This document shows positions 20,401-27,596 of a DNA stretch of 64,000 bases, in pieces. The stretch's first letter is position 1. Each line of letters starts with the position of its first letter. The notes beneath the pieces are model-generated. The model did not search any database and was not told where the DNA came from. It saw only the letters and a program-made list of their open reading frames with translations. Source of the stretch: Bog-113 sp963752695 (GTDB lineage: Bacteria > Acidobacteriota > Terriglobia > Bryobacterales > Bryobacteraceae); NCBI GenBank assembly GCA_963752695.1, contig CAVVZB010000002.1, positions 1,302,001 to 1,366,000 on the forward strand. Direction: 5' to 3'. The position numbers and the translations under genes were made by a program.

Positions 20401-20897
20401 CTCTGATCCACCTGAATTTTCCAGATTACATTTCCGGTAGTCGCGTCGAGAGCCAGCAGATAGGCTCCATAGTTGTAGTTCGGGTGTCCAAGCGTGGCGC
20501 TCGCGCCGATGATTACCATACTCCCAGAAAGTGTCGGCGTAGTTCGCGAGATAAATCCGGAAGGCAATCCGTAATCAGTCATATGATGCGACCAGATAAC
20601 ACTGCCATTGTTGGTGTTCAGCTTATAAAGACCACCCGACCAGTCTGGAAAATATACCGCTTGCGAACCCATATCCACGGAAGGGATCGCGGAAACGTCG
20701 TTCTGCGTCGTGAATGTCCACTGGTTAACTAGGGAATTTGCATTGGCGGGATTGATCGAAGTTTCTGTCGGGTTCCAGTGACTGTTATGAAGGTCGAATC
20801 CCGACGAAGGCCAAGCGGGACCCGTTTGGCCGAGAGCAGCACCGGCATATAGTACGAGTAGAGCGGCAGCGGCGGCGCTGCGCAATTTGTAAGCCAT
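14487..20897 (-). CDS. giant secreted PQQ-propeller / Ig-like / FG-GAP repeat protein
   Basis: 2136 residues with a signal peptide (AAAAALLVLYAGAALGQ). Approximate layout: residues 25-525 form a PQQ-dehydrogenase-like beta-propeller (repeats such as GNVIWKIQVDQ and GKFLWQVPD); 525-805 hold three Ig-like repeats; 805-1145 an FG-GAP/VCBS block; 1145-1340 two Ig repeats; 1340-1670 a second FG-GAP block; 1670-2136 five Ig repeats. FG-GAP units read DFNGDGKTDLAV...VLLGNGDGTF and carry the calcium-binding DxNxDGxxD loop. Ig units carry the pattern SxNPxxxGQxV...TATGTVTF.DG...AxYxGD. Likely an extracellular adhesin or polymer-binding protein. No active-site residues for PQQ catalysis were identified, and no C-terminal sorting signal is obvious. 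Confidence 0.9.
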   Translation of the reverse strand: MAYKLRSAAAAALLVLYAGAALGQTGPAWPSSGFDLHNSHWNPTETSINPANANSLVNQWTFTTQNDVSAIPSVDMGSQAVYFPDWSGGLYKLNTNNGSVIWSHHMTDYGLPSGFISRTTPTLSGSMVIIGASATLGHPNYNYGAYLLALDATTGNVIWKIQVDQSLLAVITASPAIYNGVIYIGISSGQESVTNPDFRGSLVAIAEATGQILWRTYMVPPSYSGGAIWSSTPAIDLSRNQIYITTGNNYTVPKSVQTCEVAAGNNPAAVLACQDPTNYEDSIVALDLTTGVVKWALRCSSTDAWIGACLTNGNTCSQPKGPDFDFGSGANFFTVNINGVATDLVGAGQKSGVYWALNPANGSVVWKQTVGPGGILGGIEWGTATDQQRIYVAMSNYRRAPYLLQPSGMSWAGGSWAALDAGTGKFLWQVPDPGLDPIRTGAPSLALGPVTVANGVMYCADTAGLMFALDASSGNTLWTFQAAGTVNAAPAIIGGMLFWGSGYHNFPASSPLGTASNRFYSFTLPPPPVVTTTALITSVNPAIVGQSVTLTVNVTPPSATGTVTVFDGLNTLGSGILSGGATSFVTSTLTLGQHTLTATYGGDRNDKGSNSAAVVQVINPLIATTTTALNTSPNPSPAGQNVLLSAVVSPVTAGGTVTFSDGGVTLATVNVTQGSALFSTAFNAGVHALNATYSGDPNDSPSSSALVTQLVNAPTTITLTSSANPAIYGQNVSFTANVVPPSASGTVGFYDGITMLGTTSLAGGQATLKAGLLSSGVRTIRSRYNGDLTDLPSSSVTLGETITAQLANGFQPALNFAGLSMPVAIVIGDVNGDGNRDLVIANSGPGNVAVLLGNGDGTFQAATYVAPGSNATALALGDFNNDGRTDLIVAGQNGTIQVMLGNGDGTFQSALTVSAGNGSSTVHVGDFNSDGNADLAWTNTACGSFGVALGNGDGTFQPAAFYGTGGRPVQSAIGDLNADGVADLASANSDGTVSLLIGKGDGTFASELVLTLASPAQSILTTDCNVDGKSDLVIKSTDNTILVLLGNGDGTFQSALTYTGAIGGGGALTTADFNGDGKTDLAVAGAANASISILLGNGDGTFRMGSSAMANSVPVSIVSGEFNGDGKTDLVVVNTGATSVAVLLGANQTPTATTLVSGLNPSTAGQSVTFTASVIPAAASGTVTFLDGGAVIGSGALVNGTTALSLSTLTGGSHVLTAFYAGDATDAPSTSAPVLQSVTSSTSIALVATPKATVLGQTLTLSASIVPPSATGTVTFYDEAVILGSAPVLNGQALFTTSALTAGSRTLEARYTGDLLDLASESGPLIEPVTNLLADGFQPVLNSANGVAYDSVAAADFNGDGKADLALTSQNGSTLNVLLGNGDATFQTPMSSVVGASPVWVSAGDLNKDGKIDLVVANSADGTISTLLGNGDGSFQTSITTAVGPSPSAIAIADFDGDGTPDLAVSDSTSSSLYVLLGNGDGTFKAATVLAAAPGYSVSVGDLNGDGKPDLALTNSNGNSVRIFIGNGDGTFQSGTSYISGTNPAALAIEDWNGDGRPDLAVTNPSSNSVTILLGNGDGSFQSGVSYSVGAVPGAIKSGDFNGDGYLDVAVANQADNTVSLLLGNGDGTFRTATPYPVGGSPLSLAVSELNSDGRADLVTANTGAAAMSVLLGRATQLNTATALTASANPAVYAQPIILSATLTPTTATGLVTFTDGATKIGTVSVVSGVATLGISNLPAGSHSLAVSYSGDGNDASSNSAVLVEVVNQASTVTALSTSVNPSAYGSALILTATVSPATATGSLTFFDGSAAIGMEAVGGGTASLTASMLSVGTHSLTAVYSGNPNNTTSSSGVLVQTITKANSSVTLVSSANPSLVGQSVTVIATVLPSFATGTIVFKDGNSTLGSSSVNGGVAMYTTSAFTAGTHHLVAVYNGNSNLSPSASPAITQTVTKAATGLSLTSSLNPANYGQTVVLTATISPPTPTGSITFKNGTSPIGSGTLQGGVATFVVNKMAVGSNSLTATYGGDAGDAPSVSAVLIEVIQKDLTTTTLAPSPNPANVGQTVTLSATVSPATATGTVTFKSGSTVIGAVALTGGHASVNVSTLPAGSHSLTASYAGDNLDVSSTSTPVIEVIH

Positions 20898-20970
20898 TGA
20901 GATGTGTGGATTGCGTAAAACGTAAACTATCGCACATCAAGGGCAGCAAGGCAAGCGATTTACAGCTTAT

Positions 20971-21822
20971 TCACATGACTCGGCGGGAGTTTGCAACTCC
21001 CTGGGCAACGATGCTCAATTTCTCCCATGTTGTCAATGAGAGTCGCCGTGTCAATACGTTGTAATGCACAGCCCGGATCTTATCGAGCAATCGCCAATAG
21101 ATCGTGATCAACACCCATAACGATGAACGGCTTCGCCGGTCCACCATCCCGATCAAAGGGCGGGATACTACGTAGTAAGATCGGGCGCGGTCGGCCTCAA
21201 ACTGCATGAGTTGCACGAATTCCGCTGTTGGGGCGGAGCGATGCAAGTCTGAGACGGGCACCCCGAACCGGGTTAGATCCTCTTCCGGTAGGTACACGCG
21301 GCCGGACTCCGCATCCTCGCGAACATCACGAAGGATATTAGTGAGTTGAAAGGCAATGCCGCACTTCTCAGCAAGAGCCAATGCCGCCGGATCGCTAAAT
21401 CCAAAGACATGGATCGTTGTAAGTCCCACGACCGAAGCGACGCGATAACAGTAGCCGTATAAGTCGTCGAACGTGATTATTCTGCGCGGCGACAGATCCG
21501 ATTCCACGCCGTCGATCATGTCGTAGAAATATTGATGCGGTATTTGGAAGCGAGTGACGGCGTGGTGAAACGCAGGCCAAAGCGGATGTCGGTCGAAGTC
21601 CCCGTCAAGTGCGCAAGCCAAAGCAGCTCGCCATCGCTCAATGGCGTCCCGATTTGCGCCCGGCTCGTCGCTGAGATCGTCACAATACCGCATGAAGGCA
21701 TACATGGCGCACATGGCGTCTTTCTGCTCCCGCGAAAGCAGGATGAAAGAGTAGTAGAAGTTCTTCGCCCGCTTGCGGGCAACGGCACGACAGTAATCGT
21801 ACGACTCGCGGACGGAGATCAA
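20971..21822 (-). CDS. hpnD: presqualene diphosphate synthase HpnD
   Basis: Squalene/phytoene synthase family enzyme that joins two farnesyl diphosphates into presqualene diphosphate in the HpnCDE route to squalene. 283 residues. The first Asp-rich motif is in AFMRYCDDLSDE (about residue 45) and the second in QLTNILRDVREDAESGRVYLPEEDL (about 155-180). RAKNFYYSFILLS at the N-terminus is typical of HpnD. Last gene of the hopanoid operon; its start overlaps the hpnC stop by 4 bases. A phytoene synthase-like role is the alternative, made unlikely by the context. Confidence 0.88.
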   Translation of the reverse strand: MISVRESYDYCRAVARKRAKNFYYSFILLSREQKDAMCAMYAFMRYCDDLSDEPGANRDAIERWRAALACALDGDFDRHPLWPAFHHAVTRFQIPHQYFYDMIDGVESDLSPRRIITFDDLYGYCYRVASVVGLTTIHVFGFSDPAALALAEKCGIAFQLTNILRDVREDAESGRVYLPEEDLTRFGVPVSDLHRSAPTAEFVQLMQFEADRARSYYVVSRPLIGMVDRRSRSSLWVLITIYWRLLDKIRAVHYNVLTRRLSLTTWEKLSIVAQGVANSRRVM

Positions 21823-22760
21823 GCCGCGCGCCTGACGGCCAGACGAAGCATGGCTTGTATCAAGAGACTGACTCTCTCCAGCTTCGAGATACGAGGCCGT
21901 TGCGCCAACACGTTGTAGTCTTGCTGGCGGATCTTATCCAGGATGCGGATACCTCCGCGGCTAAAAAGATCGACATCAAGAGCCAGCGCCCGATCCAAGG
22001 TTCGCGCCAGTGGAAGACCCTTTTCAAACAAGCGGTCGGCCCGGCTTACGCACTCTTGCATCAGCTGACGAAAGCTGGGATTGAAGCGAAGTGCGAATAA
22101 GTCACTGACCGAGTAGCTATGCCTGTCGAGCACTTCCAGGGGAATATAGACGCGGTCCTTTTTGAGGTCGACCGTAACGTCTTGCCAAAAGTTTGCAAGC
22201 TGCAAAGCGGTACAGGTCGCGTCGGATAACTCCTGCCGTTCAGGTCCGGAATAGCCGCCAAGATAAAGAATCAGCCGGCCTACTGGATTTGCTGAGTACT
22301 CGCAATAGCTAAGGATGTCTTTCCATTCCGGATAACGCGCAACTTCCTGATCCTGCAGGAAAGCATGCAGCAGATCTGCAAATGGCTGTTTAGGGATCGC
22401 ATGTTTCTCGACAGTCAACTGCAGGGCCACAAACACGGGATGGGTAGCGTCGCCGGCGTACATGCGGTCGAGTTCCCCGCCCCACCAATGCAACAACCGC
22501 CGACTTTCCTGCGTATCGCCAATCTCATCCCCCAAGTCATCGGCCCAACGGCAATAGGCGTATACATTGAAGAAATCCTGATGCAGGCGCTTAGGTAGAA
22601 GAAAGCTGACCACGTGAAAGTTTTCGTAATGACTGGTTGCAAGCCATCGCGTATAAGCCACGGCTTCCGAGGGCGAGCTATGTCGGGCGAGCGCTGTTTC
22701 ATTGAAGACGAAGTCGCGCGGACCCAGTCGCAATTCCGTTGGAAGAGCCTCTGTCATCAC
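21819..22760 (-). CDS. hpnC: hydroxysqualene synthase HpnC
   Basis: Second squalene/phytoene-synthase-like enzyme of the hopanoid set; in characterised systems HpnC converts presqualene diphosphate to hydroxysqualene. 313 residues. Motifs: SHYENFHVVSFLLPKRL, AYCRWADDLGDE (first Asp motif) and LANFWQDVTVDLKKDRVYIP (second). YENF near residue 45 is characteristic of HpnC. It overlaps hpnD and the upstream dehydrogenase by 4 bases each. The third enzyme of this route, the flavoprotein HpnE, is not found in the operon. Confidence 0.88.
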   Translation of the reverse strand: MMTEALPTELRLGPRDFVFNETALARHSSPSEAVAYTRWLATSHYENFHVVSFLLPKRLHQDFFNVYAYCRWADDLGDEIGDTQESRRLLHWWGGELDRMYAGDATHPVFVALQLTVEKHAIPKQPFADLLHAFLQDQEVARYPEWKDILSYCEYSANPVGRLILYLGGYSGPERQELSDATCTALQLANFWQDVTVDLKKDRVYIPLEVLDRHSYSVSDLFALRFNPSFRQLMQECVSRADRLFEKGLPLARTLDRALALDVDLFSRGGIRILDKIRQQDYNVLAQRPRISKLERVSLLIQAMLRLAVRRAA

Positions 22761-23794
22761 GGAAGTATCGCTGTTTTTAGGACACCGTTTCCACGGGAAA
22801 GCCGGCGGAGCACATCGGGAACCGCCGACAGCGGCTCCTCGCCTCCAACGAAGTCTCGTGCGGTTACATGGCCGGCGGCGATGGCGCTCAAGGCGTCGCG
22901 ATTCGTGTCAGGCGTATGGTGGAAGCTGGCTAAACAAGTCAGTCCGGAGTAGTGCAGTAACTCGGTCGGGAGGTTAACGTCAGCGCCCCGCGGGCAACCA
23001 CCGAAGAAGTTGACTTTGCCTCCACGGCGCAACATGCGGGCAGCCGCGGCCCAAAGTTCCGGCTTTCCCACGGCCTCGATTGCAATATCGGTTCCCCGCC
23101 CGGTCAGCGTGCGAACCTGCTCGACAGCCTTCTCGCTTTCTTCAGCCACGATGCCGTAATCCGCGCCCATTTCCAACGCACGGTCCACTTGAGATTTGCG
23201 GCGGCCAACAGCGATCACACTCGCGCCGCGGTGCTTGGCCAGCTTGATGAACATGGTGCCAATCGGGCCAAGGCCAATCACGGTAATAGTGTCGCCCGCT
23301 CTGGCCCCGGTATCGTTCAACCCCTGCACCACGCACGCGAGCGGCTCCATGAGGGCCGCATCGGAAAAGGTCACCCGAGCGGGGACTAGATGAGTGTTGC
23401 GCTCGACAATGCGCGCGGGAATTCGTATATATTCCGCGTAGGCGCCATTGTTGAACAGCAGATCTTCACAAAGGTTCGGCTGGTCGTGCAGGCAATAGAA
23501 GCATCGTGCGCAAGGGGCCGAGTTGGAGGCAACGACGCGATCGCCCTCGCGAAACTTGGTTACGCCGCGCCCCGTGGCCGCTACTTCGCCCGCGACTTCA
23601 TGACCGAATACCGACGGTGGAACGATCATGCGCGCATGATAGCCGCGCCGGAAAACCTTCACGTCCGTACCGCAGGTCAGCGCCGCGCCAACCCTCACCA
23701 ACATGTCGCCCGGAGCGAGGTCAGGAACGCGCACGCATTCCACCCGCACGTCTTCTTTACCGTAGAGCACGGCCGCTTGCATGGTTTCAAGCAT
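22757..23794 (-). CDS. zinc-dependent MDR alcohol dehydrogenase (hopanoid operon, second copy)
   Basis: Medium-chain dehydrogenase/reductase of 345 residues. Catalytic zinc ligands are visible as CGTDV (Cys near 38) and GHEVAGEV (His-Glu near 65). The structural zinc lobe has four cysteines, CARCFYCLHDQPNLC. The NAD(P)-binding GLGPIGTMF motif lies near 172. The sequence resembles sorbitol/threonine dehydrogenases, so a polyol or sugar-like substrate is likely. It lies between the first MDR gene and hpnC, overlapping the former by 8 and the latter by 4 bases, which argues for a job in hopanoid synthesis. Substrate unknown. Confidence 0.85.
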   Translation of the reverse strand: MLETMQAAVLYGKEDVRVECVRVPDLAPGDMLVRVGAALTCGTDVKVFRRGYHARMIVPPSVFGHEVAGEVAATGRGVTKFREGDRVVASNSAPCARCFYCLHDQPNLCEDLLFNNGAYAEYIRIPARIVERNTHLVPARVTFSDAALMEPLACVVQGLNDTGARAGDTITVIGLGPIGTMFIKLAKHRGASVIAVGRRKSQVDRALEMGADYGIVAEESEKAVEQVRTLTGRGTDIAIEAVGKPELWAAAARMLRRGGKVNFFGGCPRGADVNLPTELLHYSGLTCLASFHHTPDTNRDALSAIAAGHVTARDFVGGEEPLSAVPDVLRRLSRGNGVLKTAILP

Positions 23795-24857
23795 GCGGGT
23801 TCACCACGACCTTCAGCGACTCGGCCGTCGGATGCATCGCGAGATGAAAGGCATCGTTTATGCGGTCGAGCGGCATACGGTGGCTGATCAAAAGATCCAA
23901 GGGCAGCGCGCCTCCAAACACCAGTCCGGCGGACTCTTTTTGAAGATCGACCGAGGCGCTATACGATCCTAGAAGCGTGCGTTCACTAACGCAGATGCTC
24001 GCTCCGGAAAGCTCAATTTTCTCGGTAGGCGAAGTCTGAGCAAACAGTAAAATTTTAGCGCCAGGGCGAGAGCACTCCACGGCTCGCGCCACCAGTCCCT
24101 TGACCGCAGTGGCGACGATCACGGCATCCGCACCACGCCCTTGCGTTGTGGCGCGCGCGGCGTCTTCTAAACTGTGATCGAGCGGGTTCAACACCGTCGC
24201 CGCACCCGATTGACGAGCTAACTCCAAGCGCCGGGCGATGGTATCGGACGCAATCACGTGCACCCCTCGCCTGCTCAAGATCATAGTAAAGATGAGGCCG
24301 ATGGGACCCTGGCCCATGACCACAACCGTGTCGCCCGGAGCTGGGCCGATCTGCTCGACGGCTTTCAGGCAGGTATTCACGGGCTCCACGAACGACGCTA
24401 CATCGAAGGAAACGCTCTCCGGAATGATCTCCACGCCACGTTCCACAATCCAATCCATGACACGCACGTACTGCGAGAATCCGCCGCCAGCGGGCTCAAA
24501 TCCGGCTGTCACTCCAACCCGTTTATACACCGGGCATTGAGCATAGAGCTTTCGCATGCAATAGAAACACGAGCCGCACGGGATGTGGTGAAAAACGATG
24601 ACCCGATCGCCGATGCCGAATTTCTCGACTCCCGGTCCCACAGCCGCCACGACACCAGCGGTTTCGTGACCATATACGCGCGGAGGCGGCAGAAGGTTCT
24701 GCTCGACTTTCTTCAGATCGGTGTGACAAACTCCGCAGGCTTCCACGCGCACGAGAAGTTCACCGTGCCCGATTTCCGGGGTGGGTATTTCCTCGACCGA
24801 CACGATGCTGTCGCCACGATACACCGCCGCCTTCATGCTAGAACTCGCAACCGGCAA
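23787..24857 (-). CDS. zinc-dependent MDR alcohol dehydrogenase (hopanoid operon, first copy)
   Basis: Medium-chain dehydrogenase of up to 356 residues. Catalytic zinc motif CGVCHTDL and GHETAGVV, structural zinc cysteines CGSCFYCMRKLYAQC, and coenzyme motif GQGPIGLIF are all intact. It is clearly paralogous in architecture to the next gene but diverged. Start choice: TTG 24857 has GGGAG at good spacing, while ATG 24836 begins the conserved MKAAVYRG but has no ribosome site; the former overlaps the hpnG 3' end by 20 bases. It directly follows hpnG, so a role in reducing the ribosyl or formyl side chain of extended hopanoids is a reasonable inference, not shown. Confidence 0.85.
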   Translation of the reverse strand: MPVASSSMKAAVYRGDSIVSVEEIPTPEIGHGELLVRVEACGVCHTDLKKVEQNLLPPPRVYGHETAGVVAAVGPGVEKFGIGDRVIVFHHIPCGSCFYCMRKLYAQCPVYKRVGVTAGFEPAGGGFSQYVRVMDWIVERGVEIIPESVSFDVASFVEPVNTCLKAVEQIGPAPGDTVVVMGQGPIGLIFTMILSRRGVHVIASDTIARRLELARQSGAATVLNPLDHSLEDAARATTQGRGADAVIVATAVKGLVARAVECSRPGAKILLFAQTSPTEKIELSGASICVSERTLLGSYSASVDLQKESAGLVFGGALPLDLLISHRMPLDRINDAFHLAMHPTAESLKVVVNPHA

Positions 24858-25521
24858 GAAATTCTCCCAAGCGCTCCGAAGCCAACGCGGATCGGCTACC
24901 CAGGCGCAGCAACTCAGGCAGACAGGTGAACGGGTGCATCACTGCTTGGGCCGCCAGTCGCGCGACATTGACTCTTCCATCATCCCGCAGAGCGCGGTTG
25001 AAATCGCAATGAAGAGTCTCTTTGGCGCTGTCACTGACAACTCGGACGGAGTAGAAGGGTACTCGCAGCGCGCGCGCGGCTTGAAGCGCTCCCCAAGCCT
25101 CCATCTCGACGGCAATTGCCCCAGTTTCCCACAAGGCGCGTTTCTCTTCCGCCGATCGCGCAACATGATCGATAGATGCCAGGTGTCCGGAAATAGCTGC
25201 AATCCTCGAACGAGGCTGCTCGATTTCCGCGCCATTCACGCAGGTGGCAACCACCACCTGAGCCACCGACAGCGCGGGATCGAGCGCTCCGCAAAATCCG
25301 ATGTTGCAGACCGCGCGAAGGTCCGGTCCAGCAATGGCGGCGTAAGCGCGTTTCGGTCCCGCTCCGTTAGCAATGGCTAGCAGAGGTGTCCCATTCAATT
25401 CACCGGAGCGAGCCCAGTGAACAGGAAGGTTCTCTTTCCGGACATTGGTGCAGTGCTTCAGCAAGCCTGTGAATTCTCGCGGTAGCGCCCCTACGAAAAG
25501 GAGCACTTCAGGCGTAACCAT
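24838..25521 (-). CDS. hpnG: adenosylhopane phosphorylase/nucleosidase HpnG
   Basis: Nucleoside-phosphorylase-fold protein of 227 residues. In other bacteria HpnG removes adenine from adenosylhopane to give (phospho)ribosylhopane. Motifs: LFVGALPREF at the N-terminus, NGAGPKRAY, NIGFCGALDPAL, VEMEAWGALQAAR (the family Met-Glu sugar-binding motif) and VRVVSDSAKE with the catalytic-type Asp. It lies between hpnA (14-base overlap) and the first MDR gene in the hopanoid operon, which supports HpnG over a generic MTA/SAH nucleosidase. Confidence 0.85.
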   Translation of the reverse strand: MVTPEVLLFVGALPREFTGLLKHCTNVRKENLPVHWARSGELNGTPLLAIANGAGPKRAYAAIAGPDLRAVCNIGFCGALDPALSVAQVVVATCVNGAEIEQPRSRIAAISGHLASIDHVARSAEEKRALWETGAIAVEMEAWGALQAARALRVPFYSVRVVSDSAKETLHCDFNRALRDDGRVNVARLAAQAVMHPFTCLPELLRLGSRSALASERLGEFLAGCEF

Positions 25522-26482
25522 TGTCGCGAAACCAGTTCACTGCGCGCGTGAGGGCCTGGTCCACCGAACCCGGACGGAAGCCGAGTTCGTTCGTCGCTTT
25601 CGCATGCGCCACAAACATCTTTTTGCGCGCCATCTTTACCGCATCAAGCGGGGCGAGAGGTGGCTTCCCAGAAACACTTGCCCAAGCCGTGGTCAGTACA
25701 CCGGCCGCATAAGCGACAGCGTACGGCAGCTTCATCTTCGGAGCGGGCAGACCGGTTATTGCGGCAAGCTTCGCCAAGATCTGGCCTAGCGTGAGATTCT
25801 CGGCACCCAGGATATATCGCTCCCCCGCGCGGCCGTGCTCCGCGGCGAGCAGATGGCCCAACGCCGTGTCCCGCACGTCAACCAAATTGAGCCCGGTTTC
25901 GATGTAGGCGGGCATTTTGCCCGTGATGAAATCAAGCACAATTTTGCCGGTTGGCGTGGGCTTGCGGTCGTGATCGCCTACCGGCGCGGTCGGATTCACA
26001 ATCACCACGGGGAATCCGGATTGCGCAAACTCAAGCGCTACTTGTTCCGCCAGGAATTTGGACCGCTTATAGGGCCCGGCCATTTCTTCGAGGGTGATGG
26101 GCTGAGTCTCATCACCATAGCCACCCTTCGGAACGCCGATGCAGCCGACGGTGCTGGTGTAAACGAATCGTTCGATTCCAGCGTCGCGGGATGCCTGCAG
26201 GAGATGCCGCGTCCCATCGACATTGGACTGGTACATCTCTTGCGGATTTCGTACCCAGAGCCGATAGTCGGCGGCCACGTGAAAGACAAGACCGCATCCA
26301 CGGACCGCACTTTGGATTGAACTCGAATCGCGCAAGTCTCCGAGCGTGGTCTCTACATCCAAGCCGGGAATTTCACTTTCAGGGCGCAGCAGCGCGCGGA
26401 CACGATGTCCACGATCTAAGAGCAGACGTGCGACGTGCCAGCCGATGAACCCGGAAGCCCCGGTGACCAGCGTCGGTTTCAA
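25508..26482 (-). CDS. hpnA: hopanoid-associated sugar epimerase HpnA
   Basis: Extended short-chain dehydrogenase/NAD epimerase family protein of about 324 residues. LVTGASGFIGWHVARLLLDRGH is the Rossmann Gly-rich motif at the very N-terminus, and the catalytic Tyr-x3-Lys is in GPYKRSKFLAEQ, preceded by VYTSTVG. The HpnA pattern continues with VIVNPTAPVGDHDRKPTPTG. I choose TTG 26482, one base after the hpnH stop, because the Rossmann fold starts there; the frame remains open 26 codons into hpnH. Its precise reaction in hopanoid synthesis is unresolved in the literature I know. Confidence 0.88.
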   Translation of the reverse strand: MKPTLVTGASGFIGWHVARLLLDRGHRVRALLRPESEIPGLDVETTLGDLRDSSSIQSAVRGCGLVFHVAADYRLWVRNPQEMYQSNVDGTRHLLQASRDAGIERFVYTSTVGCIGVPKGGYGDETQPITLEEMAGPYKRSKFLAEQVALEFAQSGFPVVIVNPTAPVGDHDRKPTPTGKIVLDFITGKMPAYIETGLNLVDVRDTALGHLLAAEHGRAGERYILGAENLTLGQILAKLAAITGLPAPKMKLPYAVAYAAGVLTTAWASVSGKPPLAPLDAVKMARKKMFVAHAKATNELGFRPGSVDQALTRAVNWFRDNGYA

Positions 26483-26483
26483 G

Positions 26484-27596
26484 CTACCGCAGAATCCAAC
26501 CGAGCGTCTTAATGTTATCGCCGAGTGTTTGGTTGATGCCGAGCGCGGCCGAAGGCTCAAAGCCGGAGTGCATCATGCAATGCTCACAACGCGGATCGCC
26601 ACCCGGGCCGTAATTCTGCCACTGGGTCTTGGTCATGAACTCCTCAAACGTCTTATAGTGCGCGTCAGTAATTACGTAGCACGGGCCTTTCCAGCCCTTG
26701 GTGTTGTACGTCGGCGTGCCCCACGCAGTGCACGGCAGCTCTTTCTTACCCTGCAGAAAATCCAGGTAGCTCGGAGTATGCGCAATCGGGAACTTCTTCG
26801 CCAGCCGGTCGATGTCGTGGAACTTGGCGTGAATATCGTCGCGAGTCATAAAGATTTCGCGCTCATTCACTGCTGAGTAGCCATACGCCGGCGACAACTG
26901 GTGAACATCCACGTCCAAGGTTTTCAGATAGTCGAACAACTCTTCCACCTCGGCCATATTGGTCTCGGTGTAAACGGTCGTGTTCGTGGCTATTTTAAAT
27001 CCGGCGGCTTTGGCGGCCTTGATTCCTTCGATCGCTTCCTTGAACACGCCTTCGCGTTCGACGCAAAGATCGTGCGTGGCCTCCATGCCGTCCAGATGGA
27101 CGTTGAAGTAGAAGCGATTGTCGGGCTTAAACTCTTGCAGCCGCTTGCGGATGAACATACCGTTAGTGCAGAGATAAATGAAGCGGTCACGCTCCAATAT
27201 CCCGGCGACTAGTTGCCCGATCTGGGGATACATCATCGGCTCGCCCCCGCAGATGGAGACCATCGGCGCGCCGCATTCATCCACCGCGGCCAAGCACTCT
27301 TCGAGCGGTACGCGCTCGGAAATGGTGGATTCGTACTCGCGTATGCGGCCGCAGCCGGTACACGTGAGGTTGCAGGCGTGCAGCGGTTCCAGCATCAGCA
27401 CGATGGGGAAACGCTTCTTAATCATCGGATGCGGTTCGCGATCAAGAACCGTATTAAAATTCGAGGAAAGGATCAGAAACGGGTTGGAGGCGTCAGGCGC
27501 TGGGGCGAGCGTCTTCTGCCACTCCGGCCGTGGCCGTGATTTGTTCTTAAATACGTACTGCGCCAGACTGGCCGTCATGGCCAATGGAAACTTCAT
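26484..27596 (-). CDS. hpnH: adenosyl-hopene transferase HpnH (radical SAM)
   Basis: Radical SAM enzyme that adds the 5'-deoxyadenosyl group to diploptene, the first step to C35 hopanoids. 370 residues. The cluster-binding motif is Cys75-x3-Cys79-x2-Cys82 within LHACNLTCTGCGR. Other HpnH marks are SICGGEPMMYPQIG, YLCTNGMF, NVHLDGMEATHD, and a C-terminal cysteine region (GGDPRCEHCMMHSGFEP) of SPASM/DUF3463 type. It overlaps shc by 4 bases upstream. The length is typical. Confidence 0.93.
   Translation of the reverse strand: MKFPLAMTASLAQYVFKNKSRPRPEWQKTLAPAPDASNPFLILSSNFNTVLDREPHPMIKKRFPIVLMLEPLHACNLTCTGCGRIREYESTISERVPLEECLAAVDECGAPMVSICGGEPMMYPQIGQLVAGILERDRFIYLCTNGMFIRKRLQEFKPDNRFYFNVHLDGMEATHDLCVEREGVFKEAIEGIKAAKAAGFKIATNTTVYTETNMAEVEELFDYLKTLDVDVHQLSPAYGYSAVNEREIFMTRDDIHAKFHDIDRLAKKFPIAHTPSYLDFLQGKKELPCTAWGTPTYNTKGWKGPCYVITDAHYKTFEEFMTKTQWQNYGPGGDPRCEHCMMHSGFEPSAALGINQTLGDNIKTLGWILR

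Noticed and set aside
14487..20897. Repeats in this gene as a DNA repeat array or CRISPR
   Set aside because: The periodicity is in protein (Ig and FG-GAP units of variable DNA sequence), not short identical DNA repeats with spacers.
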